A DNA stretch of 64,000 nt, taken from positions 1 to 64,000 of the forward strand of contig JAFSTX010000023.1 of NCBI GenBank assembly GCA_017445585.1, read 5' to 3'. This stretch comes from Lachnospiraceae bacterium. Lineage in GTDB: Bacteria > Bacillota > Clostridia > Lachnospirales > Lachnospiraceae. Shown piece after piece: positions 56,765 to 64,000 of this stretch. Each line of letters starts with the position of its first letter. Position 1 is the first letter of the stretch. The notes below the pieces were generated by a model, which saw nothing but the letters and a program-made list of their open reading frames with translations, ran no database searches and was not told the DNA's origin. The translations under genes were made by a program, and so were the position numbers.

Positions 56765-57610
56765 TTACTTCAGCGCATCCAGCGTGGTCTGCTTGCCGCC
56801 GTAGATGCCCATGGGCTCTACGTGGACAGGTCCTACGGATACGATGTGGGTGCCGTTTTCAGCATTGAAATCGTCCATGTAGGGAACGTGCTGGAAGTAG
56901 TTCGCATCGATCTCTCCGCTCTCGACTACGTTGTTGGGCTGAACGTAATCAGTAAACTCCTTGATCTCAAGCGTGATATCCTTCTCGGCGAGGATCTCCT
57001 TTGCCACAGCCAGGATCTCGGCGTGAGGGGCGGGGCTGGCGGCAACGGTGACGGTCTGGCCGGCGAGGGCCGCATAATCGACGGAAGCATCAAAGCCGTC
57101 GCCTGCGCTCTCAACTACGGAAACTACAGCGCCGTTATACTTCTCGGCGATAAAATCCTTGACCTTCTGGCTGGAAAGAGCTGCAAAGAGGGCCTTGATC
57201 AGAGGCTCGTTCTCATTGCCTTCCTTTACGGAAAGGATGTTGGCGTAGGCAGAAGCTGCGCCCTCCTGTCCGAGTGCGGCCGTGGTAGGATCGATCCCGG
57301 CCTCAAGAGCGTAGTTGGAATTGATCACTGCGTAGTCCACATCCTGAAGGACGCTGGGCAGCTGAGCTGCCTCGACCTCTTTGAACTCGATGTTCTTGGG
57401 ATTCTCGGCGATATCCAGGATAGTAGCGGTGATTCCGGCGCCTTCCTTGAGCTTAATAAAGCCAAGATTCTCAAGGAGCAGAAGCGCGCGGGCTTCGTTA
57501 GTCGTGTCGTTGGGGACAGCTATGGTGATCTTCTCACTTCCGCCGCAGCCGGTAAGGGCAAAAGCGGAAACCGTAATGCATGCAAGTACAAAAGCTAAAA
57601 ATTTTTTCAT
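56765..57610 (-). CDS. metQ: MetQ/NlpA-family binding lipoprotein, circularly permuted
   Basis: A 281-residue lipoprotein: signal peptide with lipobox LTGC (Cys22), then the binding domain in permuted order. Residues 27-167 (ITIAVPNDTTNEARALLLLE, NPKNIEFKEVEAAQLPSVL, DYAVINSNYALEAG, EKYNGAVVSV) match the second half of normal MetQ. Residues 168-185 are a linker. Residues 186-281 (TVTVAASPAPHAEIL, KEFTDYVQPNNVVESGEIDA, NYFQHVPYMDDFN, VHVEPMGIYG, TTLDALK) match the first half. E. coli MetQ begins HIKVGV and reaches SLDEL just before VAVPNDPTN; here the chain ends at TTLDALK and starts at ITIAVPND. All ligand-pocket blocks are kept. It lies 17 bases after the TrpX-type ATPase gene. The substrate is probably methionine or a related amino acid. 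Confidence 0.92.
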   Translation of the reverse strand: MKKFLAFVLACITVSAFALTGCGGSEKITIAVPNDTTNEARALLLLENLGFIKLKEGAGITATILDIAENPKNIEFKEVEAAQLPSVLQDVDYAVINSNYALEAGIDPTTAALGQEGAASAYANILSVKEGNENEPLIKALFAALSSQKVKDFIAEKYNGAVVSVVESAGDGFDASVDYAALAGQTVTVAASPAPHAEILAVAKEILAEKDITLEIKEFTDYVQPNNVVESGEIDANYFQHVPYMDDFNAENGTHIVSVGPVHVEPMGIYGGKQTTLDALK

Positions 57611-57627
57611 CTTTTTTTCCTCTCTTA

Positions 57628-58422
57628 TTATGAAAGCAGGAGCTTGTCATCTGCTTCTTCGCTGCCGCTGACGGCGCTGAATTTCGCGAGCAGATCGGCG
57701 ACCGTCAGCTTTGACTTTTCCTCACCCCGGATATCCAGGATGATGTGTCCGTCGTTCATCATGATCAGTCTGTTGCCGTGTTTTATCGCATCGCGCATAT
57801 TGTGGGTGATCATCATCGTGGTCAGGTGGTCACGCGCTATGATCTCTTCCGAAAGCTCAAGCACCTTTGCCGCTGTCTTGGGATCCAGGGCCGCCGTATG
57901 CTCGTCAAGCAGCAGGAGCTTCGGCTTTCTGATCGTTGTCATAAGCAGCGTCAGCGCCTGTCTCTGTCCTCCGGAGAGCAGGCCGACCTTTGACGTAAGG
58001 CGGCTCTCAAGCCCGAGGCCGAGCCCCGCCAGCGCCTGCCGGTACTGCTCGCGCTCCTTTTCGGTGATGCCCCAGCCAAGTCCTCTGCGCTGTCCGCGTC
58101 TGGCCGCGAGAGCGAGATTTTCCTCGATCTGCATGGTCGGCGCGGTACCCATCATGGGATCCTGGAAGACTCTTCCGAGATACTTTGCGCGTTTGTGCTC
58201 AGTCAGCTTTGTGATGTCCTCGCCGTCCAGTATGACCTTGCCCTCGTCTACCGGGAAGGTTCCGGCTATGGCGTTGAGCATCGTCGACTTACCGGCTCCG
58301 TTGCCGCCTATCACGGTAACGAAATCACCGTCCTCGAGAGTGAGATCCAGGCCCGAGAGGGCTCTTTTCTCATTTATTGTGCCCGCATTGAAGGTCTTGC
58401 ATATGCCTTTTAATTCAAGCAT
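57628..58422 (-). CDS. ABC transporter ATPase of a TrpXYZ-type amino-acid importer
   Basis: A 264-residue ATPase with Walker A IGGNGAGKSTMLNAIAG, Q loop RVFQDPMMG, signature LLSGGQRQALTLLM, Walker B LLLLDEHTAALDP and H loop MMITHNMRDAIK. The DEHTAALDP form of Walker B is typical of the ATPase that goes with the ABC_sub_bind (TrpX-like) receptors. I chose the ATG at 58422, eight bases after GGAGG, over one two codons upstream. It overlaps the permease gene by eight bases. Confidence 0.92.
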   Translation of the reverse strand: MLELKGICKTFNAGTINEKRALSGLDLTLEDGDFVTVIGGNGAGKSTMLNAIAGTFPVDEGKVILDGEDITKLTEHKRAKYLGRVFQDPMMGTAPTMQIEENLALAARRGQRRGLGWGITEKEREQYRQALAGLGLGLESRLTSKVGLLSGGQRQALTLLMTTIRKPKLLLLDEHTAALDPKTAAKVLELSEEIIARDHLTTMMITHNMRDAIKHGNRLIMMNDGHIILDIRGEEKSKLTVADLLAKFSAVSGSEEADDKLLLS

Positions 58423-59335
58423 TTCCATTGCCTCCCTTCACGGCGCGCTTTCCCGGGTGCTTTCCCTTTATATAGGGGATCGTCAGGAAAACGGCGACTA
58501 TCACTGCCGTAATGAGCTTCAGATCGTTTGTATTGAGACCCATCATCAGTACAGCCTGAAGGACGATGTAGTAGATGACGGCGCCTATGACGACCGCAAG
58601 CAGTGTGAGCGCAAAATTCTTGAATATCTTTCCAAAGAGGACCTCTCCTATTATCACAGCCGCAAGGCCGATGACGATAGCGCCGCGTCCCATGTTGATA
58701 TCGGCCGAGCCCTGGTACTGAGCCAGTAAAGCTCCCGATACCGCAACTATGCCGTTTGCAAGCATAAAGCCGAGGATAGTATTACCGGCTGTATTGATGC
58801 CCTGCGCGCGCGCCATAGCTGCATTTGCGCCTGTTGCCCTGATCGAGGCTCCTTTCTCGGTTCCGAAAAACCAGTAGAGAATGCCGATGATCACGATCGA
58901 GGCTATAAGGAGCAGGACGATCGGATTCTGGAAGCTCACGCTCCCGGCGTTACGGGAGGAGACCAGCAGATCGTATTTGTCTATACTGACTGGCTGGTTT
59001 GCCTTGCTCTCCATGATCCGCAGGTTTATCGAGTACAGCGAAAGCTGAGTCAGAATACCCGCGAGGATGGCAGGGATCCCGCATTTTGTATGCAGGACGC
59101 CTGTCACCAGACCTGCCAGAAGACCGGCGCCGAAGGCCGCCGCAAGGGCGACCCACGGATTTATCCCGCTTCTTATCATCATTATGCAGACAGCGCCTCC
59201 GGTGGCCAGCGATCCGTCTACGGTCAGATCAGAGGAATTCAGGATCCTGAAGGTGATGAACACACCTATGGCCATGAGTCCCCAGATCATACCCTGTGAT
59301 ATGGCCCCGGGAAGGGCGTTGAGTAATGCTGACAT
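58415..59335 (-). CDS. ABC transporter permease of a TrpXYZ-type importer
   Basis: A 306-residue permease of the BPD_transp_2 (LivH/RbsC-like) group with about nine helices. It begins LLNALPGAISQGMIWGLMAI and holds LTVDGSLATGGAVCIMMI and the coupling region KGASIRATGANAAMARAQGI. This receptor-permease-ATPase set is known for tryptophan, tyrosine or similar substrates in Firmicutes (TrpXYZ). It starts after AAGGAGG, 9 bases from the binding-protein gene. Confidence 0.92.
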   Translation of the reverse strand: MSALLNALPGAISQGMIWGLMAIGVFITFRILNSSDLTVDGSLATGGAVCIMMIRSGINPWVALAAAFGAGLLAGLVTGVLHTKCGIPAILAGILTQLSLYSINLRIMESKANQPVSIDKYDLLVSSRNAGSVSFQNPIVLLLIASIVIIGILYWFFGTEKGASIRATGANAAMARAQGINTAGNTILGFMLANGIVAVSGALLAQYQGSADINMGRGAIVIGLAAVIIGEVLFGKIFKNFALTLLAVVIGAVIYYIVLQAVLMMGLNTNDLKLITAVIVAVFLTIPYIKGKHPGKRAVKGGNGNA

Positions 59336-59344
59336 TGATCCTCC

Positions 59345-60370
59345 TTACTGGATCGGCTCGTAACCCTCCACAGGGGAGATCCCAAGCTTCTCGCACATAT
59401 CCGCGTTGTACAGCTTAACAAGCTCAGGGGAGTACTCGATAGGCATCTCTTTGACGTCAGCCTCACCGGTCAGGATCTTGACTGCCATCTTGCCGGTAGC
59501 AACTCCCAGATCGTAGTAGTCGATGGAGATGGTGGCCACGCCGCAGCCCTTGCAGATATTGGACTCTCCCGCGATAACGGGTACGGCGGCCGGGATGACG
59601 ATATTTGCGATGGCTTCAGCATTGGAAGCGGCAGTGTTGTCGGTAGGGATAAAGATGACATCGCTGGCATCGCAGGCAGCCTGTGTAACGGCGGCTACGT
59701 CATTCGTATCGGTAAAGGCAAAACGGGTGCCGGTCAGTCCGAGATCAGCAAAGTATTTTTCCATCTCGCTGACCTGGAACTCGCTGTTGGCTTCTGCGGA
59801 GCAGAAAAGCAGTCCGACGTTCTTTGCCTCAGGGAACCATTCCTTGATCATCTTTGCCTGAGCCTCAAGGTCAGCCAGGTCAGAGGTACCGGAGATATTG
59901 TTTCCAACGGTGCCGGTCCACTGATCAAGCGGGATCTCGAGAGCTACGGGATAAGCCGTAACGGAAGTGCCGAGGATCGGGATCGTGTCAGTAGCTGCAG
60001 CGGCCGCGGTAACGGCAGGAGTGGCGTTAGCCATGATAAGATCCACGTCTTTTGCGATAAAACCGTTAACTATCGTAGTGCAGTTTACGCTCTCTCCGGA
60101 GGCGTTCTGCTCATCAAAGCTAACCTTGTCGCCGAGGGCCTCGGTAAGCGCGTCCTTGAATCCCTTTGTAGCGGACTCAAGAGCGTCGTGCTGAACGAGC
60201 TGGCAGATACCTACAAGAAATGTCTCGTCACCGGTCTGTCCCTGTTCCTGGGACTGGCCCTGAGCCTCAGAGCTTCCCGCAGGCTGGGAGGCATTCTCCT
60301 CGCTGCCGCCGCAGGCGACAAGGCTCAGCATGAGACATAAAGCAACACCAAACGATACAAACTTCTTCAT
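59345..60370 (-). CDS. ABC_sub_bind (TrpX-type) amino-acid-binding lipoprotein
   Basis: A 341-residue lipoprotein: signal peptide KKFVSFGVALCLMLSL with lipobox VACG (Cys20), a Ser/Gln/Glu linker, then VGICQLVQHDALESATKGFK, the start of the ABC_sub_bind (PF04392) fold. GTSVTAYPVALEIPLDQWTG and the end block CGVATISIDYYDLGVATGKM also match. Relatives bind tryptophan or tyrosine. I chose the ATG at 60370 after AAAGGAG. The gene is headed by a leader peptide with seven Tyr codons and an attenuator (60400-60550), so tyrosine is the likelier ligand; this is inference. Confidence 0.9.
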   Translation of the reverse strand: MKKFVSFGVALCLMLSLVACGGSEENASQPAGSSEAQGQSQEQGQTGDETFLVGICQLVQHDALESATKGFKDALTEALGDKVSFDEQNASGESVNCTTIVNGFIAKDVDLIMANATPAVTAAAAATDTIPILGTSVTAYPVALEIPLDQWTGTVGNNISGTSDLADLEAQAKMIKEWFPEAKNVGLLFCSAEANSEFQVSEMEKYFADLGLTGTRFAFTDTNDVAAVTQAACDASDVIFIPTDNTAASNAEAIANIVIPAAVPVIAGESNICKGCGVATISIDYYDLGVATGKMAVKILTGEADVKEMPIEYSPELVKLYNADMCEKLGISPVEGYEPIQ

Positions 60371-60399
60371 GACTTTTCTCCTTTTCTTTTTTGATAACC

Positions 60400-60430
60400 A
60401 AAAAGCGGTTCCGCCTATGCGAAACCGCTT
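60400..60430 (-). terminator. Attenuator terminator before the binding-protein gene
   Basis: A 12-bp stem (60430-60419 with 60414-60403 on the minus strand, one G-U pair, loop ATAG), followed by T5. It lies 36 bases after the leader-peptide stop and 29 before the binding-protein ATG, where transcription attenuation would act. The competing antiterminator was not identified by eye. Confidence 0.82.
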
Positions 60431-60466
60431 GGTAAACAATACGGAAAATACGCTCAGGCGAATGAA

Positions 60467-60550
60467 CTAATACACGCAGCGAAAATAGCCGTACATGTAG
60501 CCGGCCATCTCCATATACATATAATAGTTTTTCCTCGTCTGTGTATTCAT
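60467..60550 (-). CDS. Tyr/Met-rich leader peptide
   Basis: A 27-codon frame ending in TAG. It reads MNTQTRKNYYMYMEMAG and then YMYGYFRCVY, with seven Tyr and five Met. The Tyr codons are at positions 9, 10, 12, 18, 20, 22 and 27. A shorter form from the ATG at 60520 (17 codons, five Tyr) has a better ribosome site (GAGGA, 11 bases away). The first ATG lies only seven bases beyond the -10, so the transcript might be leaderless there. Ribosome stalling on Tyr or Met codons would decide whether the hairpin at 60400 forms. It heads two amino-acid importers. Confidence 0.72.
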   Translation of the reverse strand: MNTQTRKNYYMYMEMAGYMYGYFRCVY

Positions 60551-60557
60551 GTGATGT

Positions 60558-60586
60558 AATTTAGCACTGTAAAGTGATGATGTCAA
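60558..60586 (-). promoter_or_regulatory. Promoter of the leader and two-importer operon
   Basis: Minus strand TTGACA (60581-60586), a 17-base spacer and TAAATT (60558-60563). Confidence 0.8.
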
Positions 60587-60651
60587 CGGGTTTTTTAAAA
60601 AAACATTTGTCAAGATAATTTACCATTTTACGAGAGGTTTTCGGTCGCATC

Positions 60652-61344
60652 TCAGACAAAGAACTTCCGGTGGAGGAATTCGCGGAGCGGACGGATGATG
60701 CCGGCAATGATAAAGAACAGCCCGATCGCCGTAAAGACCGTCACCGCATACAGCGACCAGACGAACATCTCCGAGCCGAAGGTAACATGCTGGAAGAACT
60801 CGACCAGAATGCAGCTGGCCCCGACCGCTATGAAGAAACCGCCGGTGATAAAGGCCCGCCCGCCGCGAACGTAGCGGTAGAGCGCGATGACTGTGCAGAT
60901 CAGCAGCGTCACTATGCCTACCACGGGGAAGGCAAAGCTCAGGAACCAGTGTCCGCCGGTCACTCCGTTAATATAGAGCAGGTATCCGCCGAGCGCCACC
61001 AGATCCACTCCCGCAAAGATCACGGGATTGCGGTGCGGGAACCAGAAAGGAAACACCAGCCAGATCCAGCCGAGTGCTATCCCAAGCATCGCGTATCCCG
61101 ACCAGGCGATCTCTCCGTACATATTGATGCACATGATAAAGCACACAAGCGCGACCGCGATCATGATCGCAGTCACAAACGCCAGACTCAGATACCTGAC
61201 GTGGGTTTTTTCTTTTGGAAAGAGGTCCGAATACGTCAGCTCCCGATCGCTCTGCAGCTCCTCCGGCAGAAGGACCGGTGTATGGCAGAGGGGGCAGGCT
61301 TTCGTGCCCTCCTGAAGTCTGACTCCGCATTTTACACAATACAT
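60652..61344 (-). CDS. DUF6320 zinc-ribbon membrane protein
   Basis: A 230-residue membrane protein with an N-terminal zinc ribbon (MYCVKCGVRLQEGTKACPLC, two C-x2-C pairs) followed by six or seven membrane helices (from about residue 50 to 215). The form matches DUF6320 as I know it from Clostridia, where it stands beside a condensation-like acyltransferase. The gene starts one base after the acyltransferase stop, after GAAAGG. A joint role in making or exporting an ester or lipid is likely, by position. No catalytic motif is visible. Confidence 0.78.
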   Translation of the reverse strand: MYCVKCGVRLQEGTKACPLCHTPVLLPEELQSDRELTYSDLFPKEKTHVRYLSLAFVTAIMIAVALVCFIMCINMYGEIAWSGYAMLGIALGWIWLVFPFWFPHRNPVIFAGVDLVALGGYLLYINGVTGGHWFLSFAFPVVGIVTLLICTVIALYRYVRGGRAFITGGFFIAVGASCILVEFFQHVTFGSEMFVWSLYAVTVFTAIGLFFIIAGIIRPLREFLHRKFFV

Positions 61345-61345
61345 A

Positions 61346-62620
61346 TTACTGCCTTTCGTTCGTTTCTATATCCACGGGGATACCCAGCTCCACCAGCCTC
61401 GAAAAGAACAGCCTCTCCAAATCGGTCTCATGGATGTTCCTGATCATATTTATATAGGTATTGCCTCCGAAACTCGCCACGGAGCAATTGTTGGGGTAGG
61501 AATACTGCTCGCCGATGATGAATTCAAAGCGCCGCACATATCCGGCGACCTTTTCCGGTAAAGCAATCTGCCCGAGATTAGAGATATTGATGCTTCCCTT
61601 GCGCTCTCCTGTTGACGAATAGACCATGCTCATTATCACATCCTTTATCACACGCGGGACAACCCGGATCACGGGATTCCTCTGTGGTGCGACGTTTTCT
61701 TCAATGCGTCCGGACATGGTCTGAGGCATGAGCTCTATGGCAAGCTGATGTGTGATGATACGGATGATATCCTCCAGCGGATAATCTCCGTAGGCCGGAT
61801 CAAAGCCGGGATTCACAGCCAGCACGAAGTTGCGCATGGTCCTGGTAGGGAAGATCCGGCGCAGATTCGCTGCAATCGTGATCTTCACGGGCTGAAGGGC
61901 GCTGCCCGGAAGGCGGCGTTTCTCGAGCTTCATGATCGACTCGGCCATAACGCCGGCGAGGAACGATGTGGCCGTAGCCTTGTACTCGTGGGCTTTTTCC
62001 AGCAGTGTTTCCGTAGGCACCACACCGGTGATCAGGTGGTTGAAGCCGCTCTCATCACGGGTACCCGTCAGACGGTAGGCGTCCTCCTCTCCTCTGCCCA
62101 CGGCCTTCGGACCGGCAAAACGGTAAAATCCGTCCTCCAGCTCTTCAGGCTGAGGGGAGGCATGTATATCGACGATCTCCCCCTCAGGGGCGACTTCGAC
62201 ACCGTATTTATGATAAACATATCTGACGAGCAGATTTTTGAAAAAGACGCTCGCTCCGCCTCCGTCGCTGACCGAATGGAACAGCTCCATAGCAATGCGG
62301 TTCTCGTGCCAGAGCAGCCGCATGCAGCTGCGGCGCAGTTCTCTGGTACTCATATGCGTGAGCGGATAGGCGTAATCGCGCCGGATCGGGGCAGGCTGAT
62401 CAAGTCTCTCCAGATAATACCAGAAAAAGCCCGTACGAAGACGGACGAAAAAAGTGGGAAAGCGCCGCGACATATCCATGACGGCCCTCTCCAGGGCTTC
62501 GAGGTCCACGCTCTCATTCAGAGTGGCAGAGAGCCTGAACACGTTATTCCAGTTGTAACGCTTGATCGCGGGAAAGATCAGCGCCGCGGTATCAAGCCTG
62601 AACCATTGTTTTTTCTTCAA
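61346..62620 (-). CDS. Condensation-domain-like acyltransferase
   Basis: A 424-residue protein of the CoA-dependent acyltransferase/condensation superfamily (alcohol acetyltransferase or WES-like group). The active-site HxxxDGG is present in LFHSVSDGGGASVFFKNLLV at about residue 120. The second half has the expected bridge (TATSFLAGVMAESIMKL) and NFVLAVNPGFDPAYGDY. It starts with TTG (62620) and a weak ribosome site, so it is probably poorly translated. The substrate pair is unknown; the DUF6320 neighbour is usual. Confidence 0.78.
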   Translation of the reverse strand: MKKKQWFRLDTAALIFPAIKRYNWNNVFRLSATLNESVDLEALERAVMDMSRRFPTFFVRLRTGFFWYYLERLDQPAPIRRDYAYPLTHMSTRELRRSCMRLLWHENRIAMELFHSVSDGGGASVFFKNLLVRYVYHKYGVEVAPEGEIVDIHASPQPEELEDGFYRFAGPKAVGRGEEDAYRLTGTRDESGFNHLITGVVPTETLLEKAHEYKATATSFLAGVMAESIMKLEKRRLPGSALQPVKITIAANLRRIFPTRTMRNFVLAVNPGFDPAYGDYPLEDIIRIITHQLAIELMPQTMSGRIEENVAPQRNPVIRVVPRVIKDVIMSMVYSSTGERKGSINISNLGQIALPEKVAGYVRRFEFIIGEQYSYPNNCSVASFGGNTYINMIRNIHETDLERLFFSRLVELGIPVDIETNERQ

Positions 62621-62643
62621 AATGTGTCCCGCCTATCGCAGGA

Positions 62644-62660
62644 TACGGGACTGTCCCGTA
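62644..62660. repeat. 17-bp palindrome upstream of the acyltransferase gene
   Basis: TACGGGA-CTG-TCCCGTA, 23 bases before the TTG start. It could be an operator or an mRNA hairpin that affects the weak start. Confidence 0.5.
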
Positions 62661-62671
62661 CTCCGCCCGGT

Positions 62672-62700
62672 AAATAAAAAGCAGGGCATCCCTGCCCTGC
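62672..62700 (-). terminator. Terminator of the small acidic membrane protein gene
   Basis: Perfect 8-bp stem (62681-62688 with 62693-62700, loop TCCC), followed on the minus strand by TTTTTATTT. Confidence 0.88.
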
Positions 62701-62718
62701 TCCTCAAGTGATCTCTGA

Positions 62719-62913
62719 TTATTCCTCGTCATCCTCTTCAAGGAGCTCGGCGATCTCGTCATCATCGAGATAATCCTCGTCCTCGAAATCCTCGAACTCG
62801 TCCTCAAAGAAGAAGCGGTAGACCGCATAGGCGATACCGGCCACTGCCGCAACAGCGCCTATGATAATGAGGATTGTCTTAATAACGCTGCTCTCTGTAT
62901 TCCTGTTTTCCAT
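62719..62913 (-). CDS. Small membrane protein with acidic tail
   Basis: A 64-residue protein: a short N terminus, one membrane helix (about residues 11-33, IKTILIIIGAVAAVAGIAYA) and a strongly acidic C-terminal tail of about 30 residues (EDEFEDFEDEDYLDDDE). No family is recognised; such proteins may buffer cations or bind basic proteins. The start follows AGGAGGTG, and TATAAT upstream (62944-62949) may be its -10. It is a single-gene unit with a good terminator. Confidence 0.72.
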   Translation of the reverse strand: MENRNTESSVIKTILIIIGAVAAVAGIAYAVYRFFFEDEFEDFEDEDYLDDDEIAELLEEDDEE

Positions 62914-63003
62914 GATGCCACCTCCTGAAGCTTTTTGCGGATTTATTATAACATCACAGGACAGCTTTCGTCACCCCTTTTTTGGAAATATTGCAAAAAG
63001 AAC

Positions 63004-64000
63004 TCACTGACCGCGGTAAGCTTTCGCCGCGACGCCGAGAGAGTAAACCGCGCGCGCCAGATATCCGGCATCGGGATCGGAAGCCTTTGCACAGCAGTAG
63101 CTGTTCACGCTGTAGGTCACGGTGCTGAGCGTATTGCCGTCCCTCATAAGGCGCAGCGTGTATACCGTGTCGTACTCCCAGGGGAGGAGCTTGTCCAGTG
63201 TCACTGCGAGTGTACCGTCGAGGCGTCTGCGAACCTGCCCGGTCTGCCCATCCGGGACCTGTGTAAGATCCAGTGTGCTGGTCGTCCCCGAGCTGCTTTT
63301 TCGGATCTCCAGCGCAAGACCTTCGTAATCATTGCTTCTGATCCTGAAGAAAAGCCCGACCCGGTTCTCTATACTGAGCCCGGCGGAAACGATGCGTTCC
63401 CATCCCTCAGATGCGAAGCTCCTGACATCATCCGATGCAGGGTCCGGGATGGTGCTCACGGCATTTACATCCACCCACGGCATGCTGCTGCCTGCGAGGC
63501 GTCCGGTCATATGACCGGTAAAGCGCTGTGCTGCCTGGCCCAATTTAAGCAGCGTTGCCATAAACGCGGTCAGCTGTCCGTCATCCGGATGTGAGGCATG
63601 CAGCTCACTGCAGTAGCGTTCGATGCTCCAGCCTTCCGAAACGGGAATATCCGCCAGGACGCTGCCCACCCCGTCAGCATCAAAGCCTACGAGCTGCGCG
63701 GAAAAGACTTCCGACATGCGCTGCGAGGTAATTCCGTCACAGGTAAATGAATATATACCGTCGCTCTCTTTCACTCCGGAGATAAGTCTGGATGCGGAGT
63801 TGCTCTCAAACCTCATGCGCAGAGCAAAGCCGGTGAAGGCCTCCCCGAGGTATCTGACATCCGCTGTAAAGTCAGCCGACAACATATCATCCACTCTGAG
63901 ACTCATGGAAAGCTCCGGCTCTGCCTCGTCGAGGTCAGCGCTCCATCCCCAGCCGTCGTCTCCGGTATAATCCTTTGCTACTATGATATTATCCGACGCG
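63004..64000 (-). CDS. C-terminal part of a secreted protein (runs off the window)
   Basis: Only the last 331 residues are visible; the frame is open to the right edge and the start lies outside. Residues near the edge read DNIIVAKDYTGDDGWGWSA, a Ca-binding or repeat-like stretch. From there to the end the layout matches the C-terminal module of the secreted protein at 9596-13171: a central SIERYCSELHASHPDDGQL and the end DTVYTLRLMRDG then VTYSVNSYCCAKASD, with LARAVYSLGVAAKAYRGQ as the last 18 residues. Both share a YSxNSY block before a closing helix. Function unknown. Confidence 0.75.
   Translation of the reverse strand, partial: ASDNIIVAKDYTGDDGWGWSADLDEAEPELSMSLRVDDMLSADFTADVRYLGEAFTGFALRMRFESNSASRLISGVKESDGIYSFTCDGITSQRMSEVFSAQLVGFDADGVGSVLADIPVSEGWSIERYCSELHASHPDDGQLTAFMATLLKLGQAAQRFTGHMTGRLAGSSMPWVDVNAVSTIPDPASDDVRSFASEGWERIVSAGLSIENRVGLFFRIRSNDYEGLALEIRKSSSGTTSTLDLTQVPDGQTGQVRRRLDGTLAVTLDKLLPWEYDTVYTLRLMRDGNTLSTVTYSVNSYCCAKASDPDAGYLARAVYSLGVAAKAYRGQ

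Noticed and set aside
60371-60600. A T-box riboswitch before the TrpX-type operon
   Set aside because: No T-box sequence or specifier stem was seen; a leader peptide explains the layout better.

Overview
The window looks like a chromosomal piece of a moderately GC-rich Clostridia bacterium, most likely family Lachnospiraceae or a close relative. The evidence is the style of RpoB and RpoC, MecA, the DUF5685, J-protein and DUF6320 families, a CdaA-CdaR pair, lipoboxes of the L-x-G-C type, and strong AGGAGG ribosome sites. Most genes are housekeeping or nutrient-uptake genes in tight minus-strand operons. No CRISPR array, insertion sequence, rRNA or prophage was seen. One tRNA (Ser, GGA anticodon) is present.

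Layout. 0.3-9 kb: an aldose-epimerase-like gene, then rpoC and rpoB (minus strand) with their own promoter and terminator. 9-18 kb: a small XRE regulator divergent from rpoB, a large secreted protein with eight Ig-like repeats, a Ser/His signal-peptidase-like protein, a nucleotide-sugar dehydrogenase, glycerol kinase and an Ldh_2-family dehydrogenase. 18-21 kb: a plus-strand cluster of zinc-ribbon, DUF5685 and J-domain proteins. 20.6-27.8 kb: a minus-strand run of two membrane proteins, cdaA, cdaR, leuA, dtd, folD and lepB. 28-31.6 kb: a Nudix gene, pgsA, tRNA-Ser with an AT-rich possible integration scar, and the SPFH pair hflK-hflC. 31.8-38 kb: a vWA/HTH gene pair, a cytosolic ParB-like/BMP fusion overlapping a phosphoesterase, and an ABC exporter. 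38-48 kb: oppA-oppB-oppC-oppD-oppF behind the oligopeptidase gene pepF. 48-54.8 kb: a glycosyltransferase with a flippase-like partner, a DEDDh exonuclease, mecA, a MATE transporter, a ferredoxin and a DUF1858 protein. 54.9-60.6 kb: two amino-acid ABC importers in one minus-strand operon. 60.6-64 kb: a DUF6320 and condensation-like acyltransferase pair, a small membrane protein, and the C-terminal part of a second secreted protein that runs off the window.

The most interesting region is 54.9-60.6 kb. The operon begins with a promoter, a 27-codon leader peptide with seven Tyr and five Met codons, and a terminator hairpin, which together are a textbook attenuator layout. Behind it lie a TrpX-type ABC importer and then metQ-metN-metI, only 17 bases apart. 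The MetQ protein is circularly permuted: the half of the fold that normally comes second stands first, directly after the lipobox, and the normal N-terminal half ends the protein. Also notable are the soluble ParB-like/BMP fusion next to a phosphoesterase with an altered metal motif, a mecA gene that may be transcribed leaderless, and a C-terminal module shared by the two secreted proteins at opposite ends of the window.
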